64,000 nucleotides of DNA from Caldilineaceae bacterium. GTDB lineage: Bacteria; Chloroflexota; Anaerolineae; Caldilineales; Caldilineaceae. The stretch is from NCBI GenBank assembly GCA_019637685.1, contig JAHBVF010000018.1, positions 62,001 to 126,000 on the forward strand. The letters run 5' to 3'. The notes below the pieces were generated by a model. It was not told the DNA's origin and made no database searches. It was given only the letters and a program-made list of their open reading frames with translations. The translations under genes and the position numbers were made by a program. Shown one piece after another: positions 16,838 through 24,611 of the stretch (position 1 is the first letter of the stretch; every line of letters starts with the position of its first letter).

Positions 16838-16908
16838 ACCGCTCAAACGCTCCACCGCTCCACCGCTCAAACGCTCCTGCGCTCCTGCGCTCCTGCGCTC
16901 CTGCGCGC
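16838..16908. repeat. Right inverted-repeat array
   Basis: CTCAAACGCTCC and CACCGCTC units (the inverse of the left array) are followed by four GCTCCTGC units, ending at the stop of the minus-strand aldolase gene. It contains the reverse complement (16850-16874) of 16416-16440. Confidence 0.85.
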
Positions 16909-17631
16909 CTACGACTGAAAAATCGTCACGCCCAAATCCCGATATTTCTGCCGCTCTTCCGGTTTGGTTCCTGTGCCCATGGCGATGTGTACCCCCGTGC
17001 CCGCCAGTTGATCCCGCACGCTGGCCATGCACTCTTCCACTGTCTGCAAAGGGAAGTGGGGGTGCAGTTCCATACTGAATTGCAGATCGTTCGGCCCAAA
17101 AGTGACATGGGTGATGCCCGGTCGCAGCAGCCGCCCGATGTTCGTCACCGTCTGCACAGATTCGATCTGAATGCTCAGCAGGACAGTGTTGTTCCACCAG
17201 GCCGCGTATTCCAGCCGGGAAGAGGGCGCTTCTTTGGAGCGCACGCCCAGCCGGTTGGCCCCGCCCCAACTGCGCCGCCCAACAGTGCCATAATAGGCAT
17301 AGTCGATGGCGTCGTCCACACTGTACTGCTCCATCACCTCTGGAACCAGACAGCCCGTCGGCCCCAGATCGAAGAAGCGGCCCACTTTGTGCGCATCCCG
17401 GGTGTGGGGGATGCGCAACTGGACGGGAATGCCCAATTCCTCGGCTGCACCGGTAAAGGCCACCAGCAGGTGATCGCTGTAGGCCGAGTGCTGGCTGTCC
17501 AGCCAGATGAAATCGCAGTCAGCTTTGGCCCAGTTCGCGGCCAGTTCCTCTTTGCTCCACTCGATGTTGGAACGCAGGGCAACCACCTCTTCGCCCGCCT
17601 GAATACGCGCCCGTAAATTCTTTGCTGCCAT
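16909..17631 (-). CDS. HpcH/HpaI-type aldolase
   Basis: A 240-residue class II aldolase-like barrel: DFIWLDSQHSAYSDHLL carries the active-site His, QLRIPHTRDAHKV the Arg that binds the oxoacid, LLSIQIESVQTVTNI the Glu metal ligand, and VTFGPNDLQFSMEL the Asp ligand. This matches 2-keto-3-deoxy-sugar-acid and 4-hydroxy-2-oxoheptanedioate aldolases, which release pyruvate. DSQH replaces the more usual DxEH. The start at 17631 has AAGGA upstream; the frame beyond lies in repeat DNA. Such aldolases would act after dehydratases like the one at 9413. Its final codons border the inverted repeat array. Confidence 0.8.
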   Translation of the reverse strand: MAAKNLRARIQAGEEVVALRSNIEWSKEELAANWAKADCDFIWLDSQHSAYSDHLLVAFTGAAEELGIPVQLRIPHTRDAHKVGRFFDLGPTGCLVPEVMEQYSVDDAIDYAYYGTVGRRSWGGANRLGVRSKEAPSSRLEYAAWWNNTVLLSIQIESVQTVTNIGRLLRPGITHVTFGPNDLQFSMELHPHFPLQTVEECMASVRDQLAGTGVHIAMGTGTKPEERQKYRDLGVTIFQS

Positions 17632-17686
17632 TTTTCTAGTCCTTGTCTGGTTGTGTTGGGTAAAAATGCAAGACGAAGCGTAGTGC

Positions 17687-17714
17687 GTAGTGCGTGTACT
17701 GGTACACGCACTAC
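17687..17714. repeat. 13-bp perfect hairpin (GTAGTGCGTGTAC)
   Basis: GTAGTGCGTGTAC at 17687-17699 pairs perfectly with 17702-17714, and weaker pairing continues outwards through CGTAGTGC and GCACCACG words. It lies between two minus-strand genes (stop at 17746, start at 17631). It is a looser relative of the hairpins at 9355 and 24547. Confidence 0.65.
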
Positions 17715-17745
17715 GTTCCACGCACCACGAAAAAATTCCCCGAAA

Positions 17746-18543
17746 TTACGTTGTCGGATAGACGATGTGACTGTTGCGCGGAATAATCAGCGGCGACGGC
17801 CCGTCCGCGGGGAACTGGGCCGCCCATTCGGCAGGATCGTAATCCCGTTTGACAAAACAGGCCCGGTGCGCGGGAACCGCGTGGGAAAGCCCGACGGCCT
17901 GGGCCATCTTCACACTGCCGGCAAAGAAGGGGAACTCGCCTTCGTTGGGATGGGTGGTGAGAAAACCGATCTGGGGCTGCAACGCGGCCACAGGCTGGGT
18001 CAGCGCCGGGTGCTCGGCAAAGGTGTTGATGGGATCGCCGGAGAAGTAGAGGCGCACGCCGTCAACCGCCACGACGTATCCCAGATGGGTGACATCCGGC
18101 GGCTTGATGCCCGCGGCCGGGTCGCCTGCTGGCGGCTTGGCATAGACCGCGTGGACGCTGAAGCCCGCCAGTTCCACCGCTTCCCCGGCCTGGATGACCT
18201 GCGTGTGGGATGGGTCCACATCTGTCTCGGCCAGAATATTGTCGATGCTCTCCTGGGGGCCGACAAAACGGCAATCTGGAAAAGCGGCCCAAATGCGGCT
18301 GATGGATTCGGGCCAGGTGTGGTCGCCGTGATTGTGGGTGAGCAGCACGAAATCCGTGGGCAGTGTCGCTTCGTCCAGGGGTGGCTGGGCGTGGATAAAA
18401 CGCTCCGGCGCGCGTTGCCGGGGAAAGTAGGGATCCACCTGGACGACAGTGCCCGCGGCGTTCTTCACCGCGTAGCAGCTTTGCTCGAACCAGTGGATCG
18501 CCACATGATTTTTTGGGACAGAGAGAGTAGCGAGGGGGTGCAT
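17746..18543 (-). CDS. Metallo-beta-lactamase-fold hydrolase (UlaG-like)
   Basis: A 265-residue MBL-fold protein. FVLLTHNHGDHTWPES is the HxHxDH metal motif. GVRLYFSGDPINTF gives the bridging Asp, and FVGPQESIDNILAETDVDPS plus the IHWFEQSCYAVKN opening resemble UlaG-like lactonases. UlaG opens L-ascorbate-6-phosphate lactone; many relatives have unknown substrates. The start at 18543 has AAGGAAA upstream. It is followed on the same strand by the aldolase at 16909, so a sugar-acid role is plausible. Confidence 0.8.
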   Translation of the reverse strand: MHPLATLSVPKNHVAIHWFEQSCYAVKNAAGTVVQVDPYFPRQRAPERFIHAQPPLDEATLPTDFVLLTHNHGDHTWPESISRIWAAFPDCRFVGPQESIDNILAETDVDPSHTQVIQAGEAVELAGFSVHAVYAKPPAGDPAAGIKPPDVTHLGYVVAVDGVRLYFSGDPINTFAEHPALTQPVAALQPQIGFLTTHPNEGEFPFFAGSVKMAQAVGLSHAVPAHRACFVKRDYDPAEWAAQFPADGPSPLIIPRNSHIVYPTT

Positions 18544-18697
18544 AGCATTTCCTTCTGGAGTGGGTAAAGGTTGATTCCTCCAACGATACCCCAAGTTGGG
18601 TTTGATGTCCATTTGGAGAATCGAACGGGTATGCTATCATCAGCCCACACCCGTCCGGCGTCGCGCCGTGGAATAGTTACAGAAAGAGAGGATCGCC

Positions 18698-21600
18698 ATG
18701 CGCGCCTTCTGCACCGCCCTCTTCCTCTGCCTCCTGGCCGCGTTCATCCCCGCCCGCGCCCAGGCCATAGCCATCCCCATTGACACCGACCGCATCTATT
18801 TTGATATGGACGCACACAGTACGAGCCTGGAGAAGGACACGGGCAACGCCTCCCTGCCCCTGCCCAGCCAGGTGATCAGCAGTTCGGTGGGCAACACGGC
18901 CAGCGTCTCCATCAGCGCCGCGCCCGGCGAGGCAGGCGTGGTGAAAGCATCGGTGGGCCTCTCGCTGACGTGGGAGACCGGCGGCCAGGAATGGGACGCG
19001 GTGCAGGACATTCCTGTGGAGGTGCGGGTGGACTTCCGTTACAATCTGACGTCCCACTGGACCACCCACATGGGAAGTTCCAACGCGGGCGTCTCCATCA
19101 CGCCTGTGGGGGCGGGCTGGTTTGACTTTCTCGGTTTCGAGAGCCAGGAAAGCGACAGCCGGGGGCAGCGGGCGGTGGTCAGTTTCATCACCACCCCGGC
19201 CAAACTGGACCAGCAGCTTCTCTTTCATGTCTACGCCCAGGCCCACACCAAAGGTGGGCAGGAGGTCCAAAACAACGCCCAGGCCACTGTGACGGTAAAT
19301 TCCGTCAATTTTATCTGGCGGCCACCGGAACCGGACCTGGAAGCGACCGGCCTGGAAGTAACCCAGGCCGTGCAGGATTTGAACAACAGCGTGCGTCTGG
19401 TCGCGGGCAAACGCACATTCGTGCGCTTTCACGTGCGCTCCACCACCCACGCCACCTTCCGCACCTTTGCCCACCTGCGCGCCGAGAGCGCCACCGAACT
19501 CTTCACCCTGCGCCCGGTCAACCCCGGCCAGCTTATCCACGTGCGCCCCAATCCCAGCCGGGAGGTGACGGACCACGCCTTTCTCTTTGAGTTGCCCACG
19601 AGTCTGACCGCGGCCGGCACGCTCACCCTGACAGCGGAACTCAATCCCCAGCAGGACTGGCGGCCCCGCAACCCAGTGGAGAGCAGCTACGCCAACAACA
19701 GCCGCACGGTGACCGTCAACTTCGAGGCGACGCCGGGGCTGCACCTGGTGGTCTATCGGGTGACGTACAACACGGCCGACGGGCGCACGTGGACAACGCC
19801 CCTGAGCCACACACTGGTAATGGTCAGTTGGCTACGCGCAGTCTACCCAATCTCCGCTGTGAGCATTCGCGACCGCACCCTCGTTTTCACCGGCGGGCTG
19901 CCCAGTTGCGAGCGCATCAACAGCGAACTGCGTTCTGCCCGGCGTTGGGACAGCCTCTATGACTTTGTGGGTGTGGGCGCAAAAGTGCCCGCCAACGCCC
20001 ACTACTACGCGCTGGTGGACGATCGGGGCTACGAAGCCACCGACGACGCCACCACCCCGGACGATCTGGACACGTTTATGCGCGGGTGTAGCGATCTGCC
20101 CGGCTTCGCCTCTTCGGGTCCAGCAGGCGTGCCCCGGCTGACAGCCGAAGGAAAAGCACTCTTTACCAGTTGGGAGACGGATGGCAGCTACGGCGACTGG
20201 TACGCGGGCCACGAACTGGCCCACAGCTTTGGCCGTCGCCATCCGGGCCGCTGCCGCAACCAGCCCAGAGACGCCGCCCATCCGGCCACAGGCGATCACC
20301 CCAACGGCGACATCAGCCCCAGCGCGACGGGGAATAACGCGGCCTATGGCTTCGACATTCGCAGCCGCCAGGTGTTGTCGGGCACGCTCTGGAAGGATGT
20401 GATGACCTATTGTGATCGCCAGTGGATCAGCGACTTCACCAGCGAGGGCTTGCAGACCGCATTCCAGTCCCAGGCCCTGGCCGCCCAGTTGACGGCCCAG
20501 TCGAGCGCGCCGGTGGCAGTGGCCGCAGATTCTCTGCTGGTGCAGGGTCTGATTGCGCCGGACAATTCGGGCGCAATTCTGGCACCGATCTTTCATCTGC
20601 CCGGCGTCCCTGCACCCGCGCCTGCGCCCAGCGGCGAGTATGCGATTCTCCTGAAAGATGGAAGCGGCGGGGAGCTGGCCCGGATTCCCTTCACCCCGTC
20701 CACCGCGGAATACGGCCCACCCGCACCGGGTGAAGAGGGGAGCGAGACGGTAGCCGGTCTGCTCTTTGCCGAGCAGATCGCGCCAGCGTCCGGCGCGGAA
20801 CGGGTGGAGATCGTCCACGGCGGCACAGTGCTGACGAATATCCAGCCGGGCACGGCCCCGCCAACGGTCACTGTGACCAGTCCCAACGGGGGCGAGATTG
20901 TGGCGGGCGATACGCTGACTGTCACTTGGAGCGCCAGCGACCCGGACGGGGACCCGCTGCTCGCCAACATTCAGTACAGCCCGGACGGGGGCGCGTCCTG
21001 GGTGATGCTGGCCCAGCGTGTGGCCGGCCCATCCGCGGCCATCAGCACAACGAACACACCGGCTGGGGCCGCCGCGCTGGTACGGGTCTGGGTGTCGGAC
21101 GGGCTGCACAGCGCAGCGGACATATCGGACGCGGCCTTCACGGTTCCCAACCGCGCCCCGGCCATAGAAATTACTTCACCCCCGGACGGTACAACCGCGG
21201 TGCTCAACCAAACAGTCCACTTCGCCGCCATTGCCATTGACCCAGACAGCGGCCTGCTGGACGGCAACGCCATCGCCTGGTCATCCCATCTGGACGGGGC
21301 ACTGGGCACGGGCGACGACCTGGCCTATGCCGGGATGACACAGGGGCCGCACGTCATCAGCGCGGTGGCCGACGACGGCGCAGGCGGGGTCATCACAGCC
21401 ACGCGCACGATTACCGTTGTCTACTCGCCCGCGCTGGCCCCGGCAGTGGCCGACAGCCTGCTGATCAACCCGTCCGAAATCTCCCTGCAGCCGGGCGCGG
21501 CCATCACCCGCGGCCTGATCTATGCGGACAATCAGAACACGGCCAAAGGCTTGGAATGGCAGGCGAACAGCGACGCGTCCTGGCTGACGCTGGGCGCGGC

Positions 21601-21793
21601 GAGCGGCCCCACACCGGACGAAATCCGTGTGGGCTACAACGGTTCTGGCCTGGCCGCGGGGCATTACACCGGCACACTGACTATCACCAGCCCGGATGTG
21701 GCCGATGTGCGTACAGTCCCAGTCTATCTGGCGCTTGCAGAGGAAGAGCAGGAGAAAGAGCAACTCTGGCTGCCAGTGGTGGCAGGCCAGTGA
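18698..21793 (+). CDS. Secreted metzincin-like metalloprotease with Ig-like and BACON-type domains
   Basis: A 1031-residue exported protein. It has a signal peptide (FCTALFLCLLAAFIPARAQA). A CARDB-like region begins near residue 208 (DLEATGLEVTQAVQDLNNSV). Near residue 508 it contains HELAHSFGRRH, a perfect HExxHxxGxxH zinc site. A downstream VMTYCDRQWISD could act as the met-turn region. The C-terminal third has Ig-like modules (VTSPNGGEIVAGDTLTVTWS) and a BACON-like module (PSEISLQPGAA; ASWLTLGAASG). It ends in LWLPVVAGQ after a Glu/Gln-rich stretch. Inferred function: extracellular zinc protease acting on proteins or peptidic polymers. No operon partner; it is divergent from the UlaG-like gene. 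Confidence 0.8.
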   Translation: MRAFCTALFLCLLAAFIPARAQAIAIPIDTDRIYFDMDAHSTSLEKDTGNASLPLPSQVISSSVGNTASVSISAAPGEAGVVKASVGLSLTWETGGQEWDAVQDIPVEVRVDFRYNLTSHWTTHMGSSNAGVSITPVGAGWFDFLGFESQESDSRGQRAVVSFITTPAKLDQQLLFHVYAQAHTKGGQEVQNNAQATVTVNSVNFIWRPPEPDLEATGLEVTQAVQDLNNSVRLVAGKRTFVRFHVRSTTHATFRTFAHLRAESATELFTLRPVNPGQLIHVRPNPSREVTDHAFLFELPTSLTAAGTLTLTAELNPQQDWRPRNPVESSYANNSRTVTVNFEATPGLHLVVYRVTYNTADGRTWTTPLSHTLVMVSWLRAVYPISAVSIRDRTLVFTGGLPSCERINSELRSARRWDSLYDFVGVGAKVPANAHYYALVDDRGYEATDDATTPDDLDTFMRGCSDLPGFASSGPAGVPRLTAEGKALFTSWETDGSYGDWYAGHELAHSFGRRHPGRCRNQPRDAAHPATGDHPNGDISPSATGNNAAYGFDIRSRQVLSGTLWKDVMTYCDRQWISDFTSEGLQTAFQSQALAAQLTAQSSAPVAVAADSLLVQGLIAPDNSGAILAPIFHLPGVPAPAPAPSGEYAILLKDGSGGELARIPFTPSTAEYGPPAPGEEGSETVAGLLFAEQIAPASGAERVEIVHGGTVLTNIQPGTAPPTVTVTSPNGGEIVAGDTLTVTWSASDPDGDPLLANIQYSPDGGASWVMLAQRVAGPSAAISTTNTPAGAAALVRVWVSDGLHSAADISDAAFTVPNRAPAIEITSPPDGTTAVLNQTVHFAAIAIDPDSGLLDGNAIAWSSHLDGALGTGDDLAYAGMTQGPHVISAVADDGAGGVITATRTITVVYSPALAPAVADSLLINPSEISLQPGAAITRGLIYADNQNTAKGLEWQANSDASWLTLGAASGPTPDEIRVGYNGSGLAAGHYTGTLTITSPDVADVRTVPVYLALAEEEQEKEQLWLPVVAGQ

Positions 21794-21806
21794 GGGGGAG
21801 AACTTG

Positions 21807-21862
21807 AACGCAAAGTGGCAAAGGAAATGGGAATCCCCTTTGCGCCTTTGCCTCTTTGCGTT
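21807..21862. repeat. Hairpin with near-perfect 18-bp arms
   Basis: AACGCAAAGTGGCAAAGG at 21807 pairs with the inverse at 21845-21862 with one mismatch. It lies between the stop of the secreted protease and the stop of the convergent rhaM gene, where a bidirectional terminator would sit. Confidence 0.65.
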
Positions 21863-21875
21863 GAGTCTATTTGCA

Positions 21876-22196
21876 TCAGTCCAGGTGGAAGACCTCTTCC
21901 AGTTCCATCATCATTTCATCGGCGTGGCCGCCGCCTAATCCTTCAAAGAAGGAAGCCATCATCGCCTGCCAACGCTTATTGACCTCTTCTTTGGACATTC
22001 CAGCTTTGGCCGCGGTGTAGTCCGGCGTCTCGAAGTAGCCGAAGAGCAGACCGTCGGGACGCATAAAGAGCGAATAGTTCTGCCAGCCGTGGCGGCTCAG
22101 CGCGTCCAGCATTTCCGGCCAGACCGCGGCGTGATGGGCTTTGTATTCGTCGATCTTCTCCTGCTTGACTTTCAACAAAAAGCCGATGCGTTGCAT
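21876..22196 (-). CDS. rhaM: L-rhamnose mutarotase
   Basis: A 106-residue protein, MQRIGFLLKVKQEKIDEYKA, with HHAAVWPEMLDALSRHGWQN, YSLFMRPDGLLFGYFET and a C-terminal MMMELEEVFHLD. This is the L-rhamnose mutarotase (DUF718) family, a dimeric ferredoxin-like barrel whose His near the N-terminus converts alpha and beta rhamnose. Length is exactly that of the family. GGAG precedes the start. No other rhamnose gene is adjacent, so its partners must lie elsewhere; the isomerase at 5864 is a candidate user of a 6-deoxy sugar. Confidence 0.92.
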   Translation of the reverse strand: MQRIGFLLKVKQEKIDEYKAHHAAVWPEMLDALSRHGWQNYSLFMRPDGLLFGYFETPDYTAAKAGMSKEEVNKRWQAMMASFFEGLGGGHADEMMMELEEVFHLD

Positions 22197-22336
22197 TGGG
22201 GTTCTCCTATCGAGTCGGGATTGTGAAATGAGTGAATGACCAGCGCCAATTGTAACTTAAAAAAAACAAACCGGGTAAGCACAATACGATGCATCAAACC
22301 GCTCAGCACCCAAAATCTATTGCCTGATCTATTTTT

Positions 22337-22468
22337 GACTCTACTGCAGAAAGCCTTTTGAGCCACTGATAGACACTGATAAACGCTGATAAAAAGAAGG
22401 ATTCTCTCCTAAAATTCTCTGCGACTCCGCGTCTCCGCGGGAGAAATTGACCTTTTCGCAGTGGACTC
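22337..22468. repeat. MITE-like element, copy C (132 bp, inverse orientation)
   Basis: It opens with GACTCTACTGCAGAAAG and closes with CTTTTCGCAGTGGACTC. Read on the minus strand it has the same inner order as copy A: a GGAGACGCGGAGTCGCAGAG segment, then ATCAGCGTTTATC. The remainder of 22197-22595 shows no gene; a GTAGGTCACGTTTGCAGCGTGAC stretch near 22517 is a further small repeat-like sequence. Confidence 0.75.
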
Positions 22469-22595
22469 ATTTTTCATCCGCAACAAGTCGGACCTACGAA
22501 TACCACCTGATTTTGTAGGTCACGTTTGCAGCGTGACAGTCAATGGGTGTTCCACCATCGTCCTGACCAATACAAATTTTTGAAATTCATGGCAA

Positions 22596-22631
22596 ATCTA
22601 TATTGACAAACTTCAATATAGATGATATATT
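22596..22631 (+). promoter_or_regulatory. arsR promoter with overlapping ArsR operator
   Basis: TTGACA (22603-22608), a 17-bp spacer and TATATT (22626-22631) form a strong sigma-70-type promoter. The perfect palindrome ATCTATATTG-N8-CAATATAGAT (22596-22623) covers the -35 and most of the spacer, so a bound ArsR dimer would block RNA polymerase. The arsR GTG lies 31 bases downstream. Confidence 0.85.
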
Positions 22632-22661
22632 CGTTTCAGTGATGAAGAAAAGGAGCAAGCC

Positions 22662-23063
22662 GTGGCGTTGGAAAGTCTGTTGACACAGGAAATCGAAGCT
22701 GGCGAATGTTGCACAACCGCTGATGCTGGAACCGGTAGCTGCTGTGCGCCCGGCCCGGTGCTGGGGATGGCAGTAGAGTCGGCGGAGAACCTGGCCCAAT
22801 TGTTCAAAGCCATCAGCAGCCCGGTGCGGGTACAGATGCTCGACATCCTCAGCCGCCACGCCGGAGAGGTCTGTGTCTGTGACATCGAAAGCCAGTTCGA
22901 ACTCTCCCAGCCGACCATCTCCCACCACCTGGGCGTGCTGCGCAAGGCCGGTCTGATCGAGAGCGAGCAGCGAGGGCTGTGGGCTTTCTATTTCGTGCGT
23001 CCGGCCGCGCTGGAACAAGTGCGGGGCTGGCTGGCTGGCATAGCCGCTGACAAACGCGGATAA
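22662..23063 (+). CDS. arsR: ArsR-family arsenic-responsive repressor
   Basis: A 133-residue winged-helix repressor. LFKAISSPVRVQMLDILSRH opens the DNA-binding domain. GEVCVCDIESQFELSQPTIS contains the ELCVCDL-type arsenite motif (two Cys) leading into the recognition helix, then HHLGVLRKAGLIESEQRG. An N-terminal extension has two extra Cys pairs (GECCTTAD and GSCCAPGP), which may add metal ligands. GTG start with AAGGAG eight bases upstream. It is the first gene of a three-gene arsenic operon and should repress it from the palindrome at 22596. Confidence 0.9.
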   Translation: MALESLLTQEIEAGECCTTADAGTGSCCAPGPVLGMAVESAENLAQLFKAISSPVRVQMLDILSRHAGEVCVCDIESQFELSQPTISHHLGVLRKAGLIESEQRGLWAFYFVRPAALEQVRGWLAGIAADKRG

Positions 23064-23140
23064 TCGCGGATGGGAAGAGAGCCGGTCTCTTTTTTTGCTC
23101 CCTATATTGATGTTTTTCGATGTAGTGTCAGGAGGGAAGA

Positions 23141-23602
23141 ATGCAACCAGAAATTACGCTGTCGATTGAAGCTGTTGCCCCCGGTGACGTGGCCGCGCTC
23201 TACAATCTGCTGCGGGCATCCAATCTGCCTATCGATGGGTTGTCCGCGCATCTGACGGACACACTCGTCGCCAAAGCGAACGAACAGGTCGTTGGCAGCG
23301 CGGCATTAGAACGCTACGGACATTCGGCCCTTCTCCGTTCGGTGGCTGTGGCGGAGCCGTGGCGGGGCACAGGGCTGGGACGCCAACTGGTCGAGTCGGC
23401 GTTTGATTTGGCCCGCCGCCAGCGGGTGCAACGGCTCTATCTGCTCACAGAAACCGCGGCGGAATGGTTTCCCCGTTTTGGTTTTGTACCGGTTGAACGT
23501 TCTGCCGTAGACCCGGCAGTGCGACAATCCGTCGAATTTGCCAGTGCCTGTCCCGACAGCGCACAGGCGATGCTCTTGACATTTGCACCGACTGACAATT
23601 GA
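23141..23602 (+). CDS. arsN2: ArsN2-like GNAT acetyltransferase
   Basis: A 153-residue GNAT protein. LLRSVAVAEPWRGTGLGRQL is the acetyl-CoA binding loop (R-x-x-G-x-G/A). LYLLTETAAEWFPRFGFVPV and the late SVEFASACPDSAQAML are typical of ArsN2, the acetyltransferase recurring in arsenic operons. ArsN1 is known to acetylate arsinothricin and phosphinothricin; the ArsN2 substrate is not established. AGGAGGG stands just before the start. The 77-bp gap after arsR holds a second weak palindrome (TTGATG...CGATG near 23109), which may be another ArsR site. Confidence 0.8.
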   Translation: MQPEITLSIEAVAPGDVAALYNLLRASNLPIDGLSAHLTDTLVAKANEQVVGSAALERYGHSALLRSVAVAEPWRGTGLGRQLVESAFDLARRQRVQRLYLLTETAAEWFPRFGFVPVERSAVDPAVRQSVEFASACPDSAQAMLLTFAPTDN

Positions 23603-23663
23603 TCCCATTCTTTTCATACACGCAGTTCAAACATTGCAGTTTCATATTCTACAGGAGAATCGT

Positions 23664-24542
23664 ATGTCAACCTACCTTCGCACACCCGACGCCATCAAAT
23701 CGGAAGTGCAGAATCGCTATGGACAGGTCGCTGATGAAAATTTGCAGGTGGCTGCCGCGGGCAGTTGTTGCGGGCCAAGCAGCGGCGCGGGCAGCAGCGG
23801 CGATAGTTGCTGTAGCCCAAGCGACAGCAGCAGTTGCGGCAGCCCCCTCTATCTGGGCGAAGACCTGACCGAACTGCCCGAAGCCGCTGTGGCCAGCTCG
23901 CGCGGCTGTGGCAATCCCCAGACCATTGCGGGGCTGAAAGCCGGGGAAGTTGTGCTGGACCTCGGCTCCGGCGGCGGGCTGGATGTGCTGTTGGCCGCGC
24001 GCCAGGTGGGGCCGACGGGCTTTGTCTATGGCGTGGACATGACCGACAAAATGTTGGAACTGGCCCGCGCCAACGCGGCCAAAATCGGGGCCACGAATGT
24101 GGAATTCCGCAAGGGCGAGTTGGAGAATCTGCCCCTGCCCGACAATTCAGTGGATGTGATTATCTCCAACTGTGTGGTCAATCTCTCTCCGGAGAAGGAA
24201 AATGCCCTGAGCGAAGCCTATCGGGTGCTGAAACCGGGCGGACGGCTCGCCATCTCCGACATTGTGGTGGACGGCGACCTGAGCGGCTTCCCTGTCTCCG
24301 AAGCCCAAATCCGGGCCGGGCTGAGCTGGGCCGGCTGCATCGCCGGTGCGCTGACAATTGACCAGTTTACCGGCCTGCTGGAAAGCGCTGGTTTTGGCGA
24401 GATCGACATCGAAATCCAGCACCGCTACAATCTGGACGACTTTCTGGGCGAACTGCCCACGGAACTGAGCAGCCTGGAACCGACGGTTGTGCAGGAGTTG
24501 GTGGGCCGCTTCACCAGCAGCGCTGTGCGGGCGCAGAAGTAA
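23664..24542 (+). CDS. arsM: Arsenite S-adenosylmethionine methyltransferase
   Basis: A 292-residue ArsM. The N-terminal tail is Cys-rich ([25 protein letters not shown]). The SAM domain has [20 protein letters not shown] and [18 protein letters not shown]. The three cysteines that bind As(III) are in [26 protein letters not shown] and [12 protein letters not shown]. It methylates arsenite to mono-, di- and trimethyl forms. The start at 23664 has AGGAG eight bases upstream; the frame further upstream is intergenic. Last gene of the operon. No efflux pump (ArsB/Acr3) or reductase gene is adjacent, so methylation seems to be the local detoxification route. Confidence 0.93.
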   Translation: MSTYLRTPDAIKSEVQNRYGQVADENLQVAAAGSCCGPSSGAGSSGDSCCSPSDSSSCGSPLYLGEDLTELPEAAVASSRGCGNPQTIAGLKAGEVVLDLGSGGGLDVLLAARQVGPTGFVYGVDMTDKMLELARANAAKIGATNVEFRKGELENLPLPDNSVDVIISNCVVNLSPEKENALSEAYRVLKPGGRLAISDIVVDGDLSGFPVSEAQIRAGLSWAGCIAGALTIDQFTGLLESAGFGEIDIEIQHRYNLDDFLGELPTELSSLEPTVVQELVGRFTSSAVRAQK

Positions 24543-24546
24543 TCTA

Positions 24547-24603
24547 CTGCGTGCTGCGTACTCCGTGAGGACAGGCAATCCTCACGGAGTACGCAGCACG
24601 CAG
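24547..24603. repeat. 25-bp perfect hairpin between convergent genes
   Basis: The arms 24547-24571 and 24579-24603 (opening CTGCGTGCTGCGTAC) pair without mismatch around a 7-nt loop. It lies between the stops of arsM and the convergent protease II gene. It shares the GTGCTGCGT core with the hairpin at 9355. Confidence 0.9.
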
Positions 24604-24611
24604 CATATCTT

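Noticed and set aside
16354-16908. CRISPR array
   Set aside because: The repeat units are about 8 bp and directly tandem without spacers, and they occur in opposite orientation on both sides of a gene.
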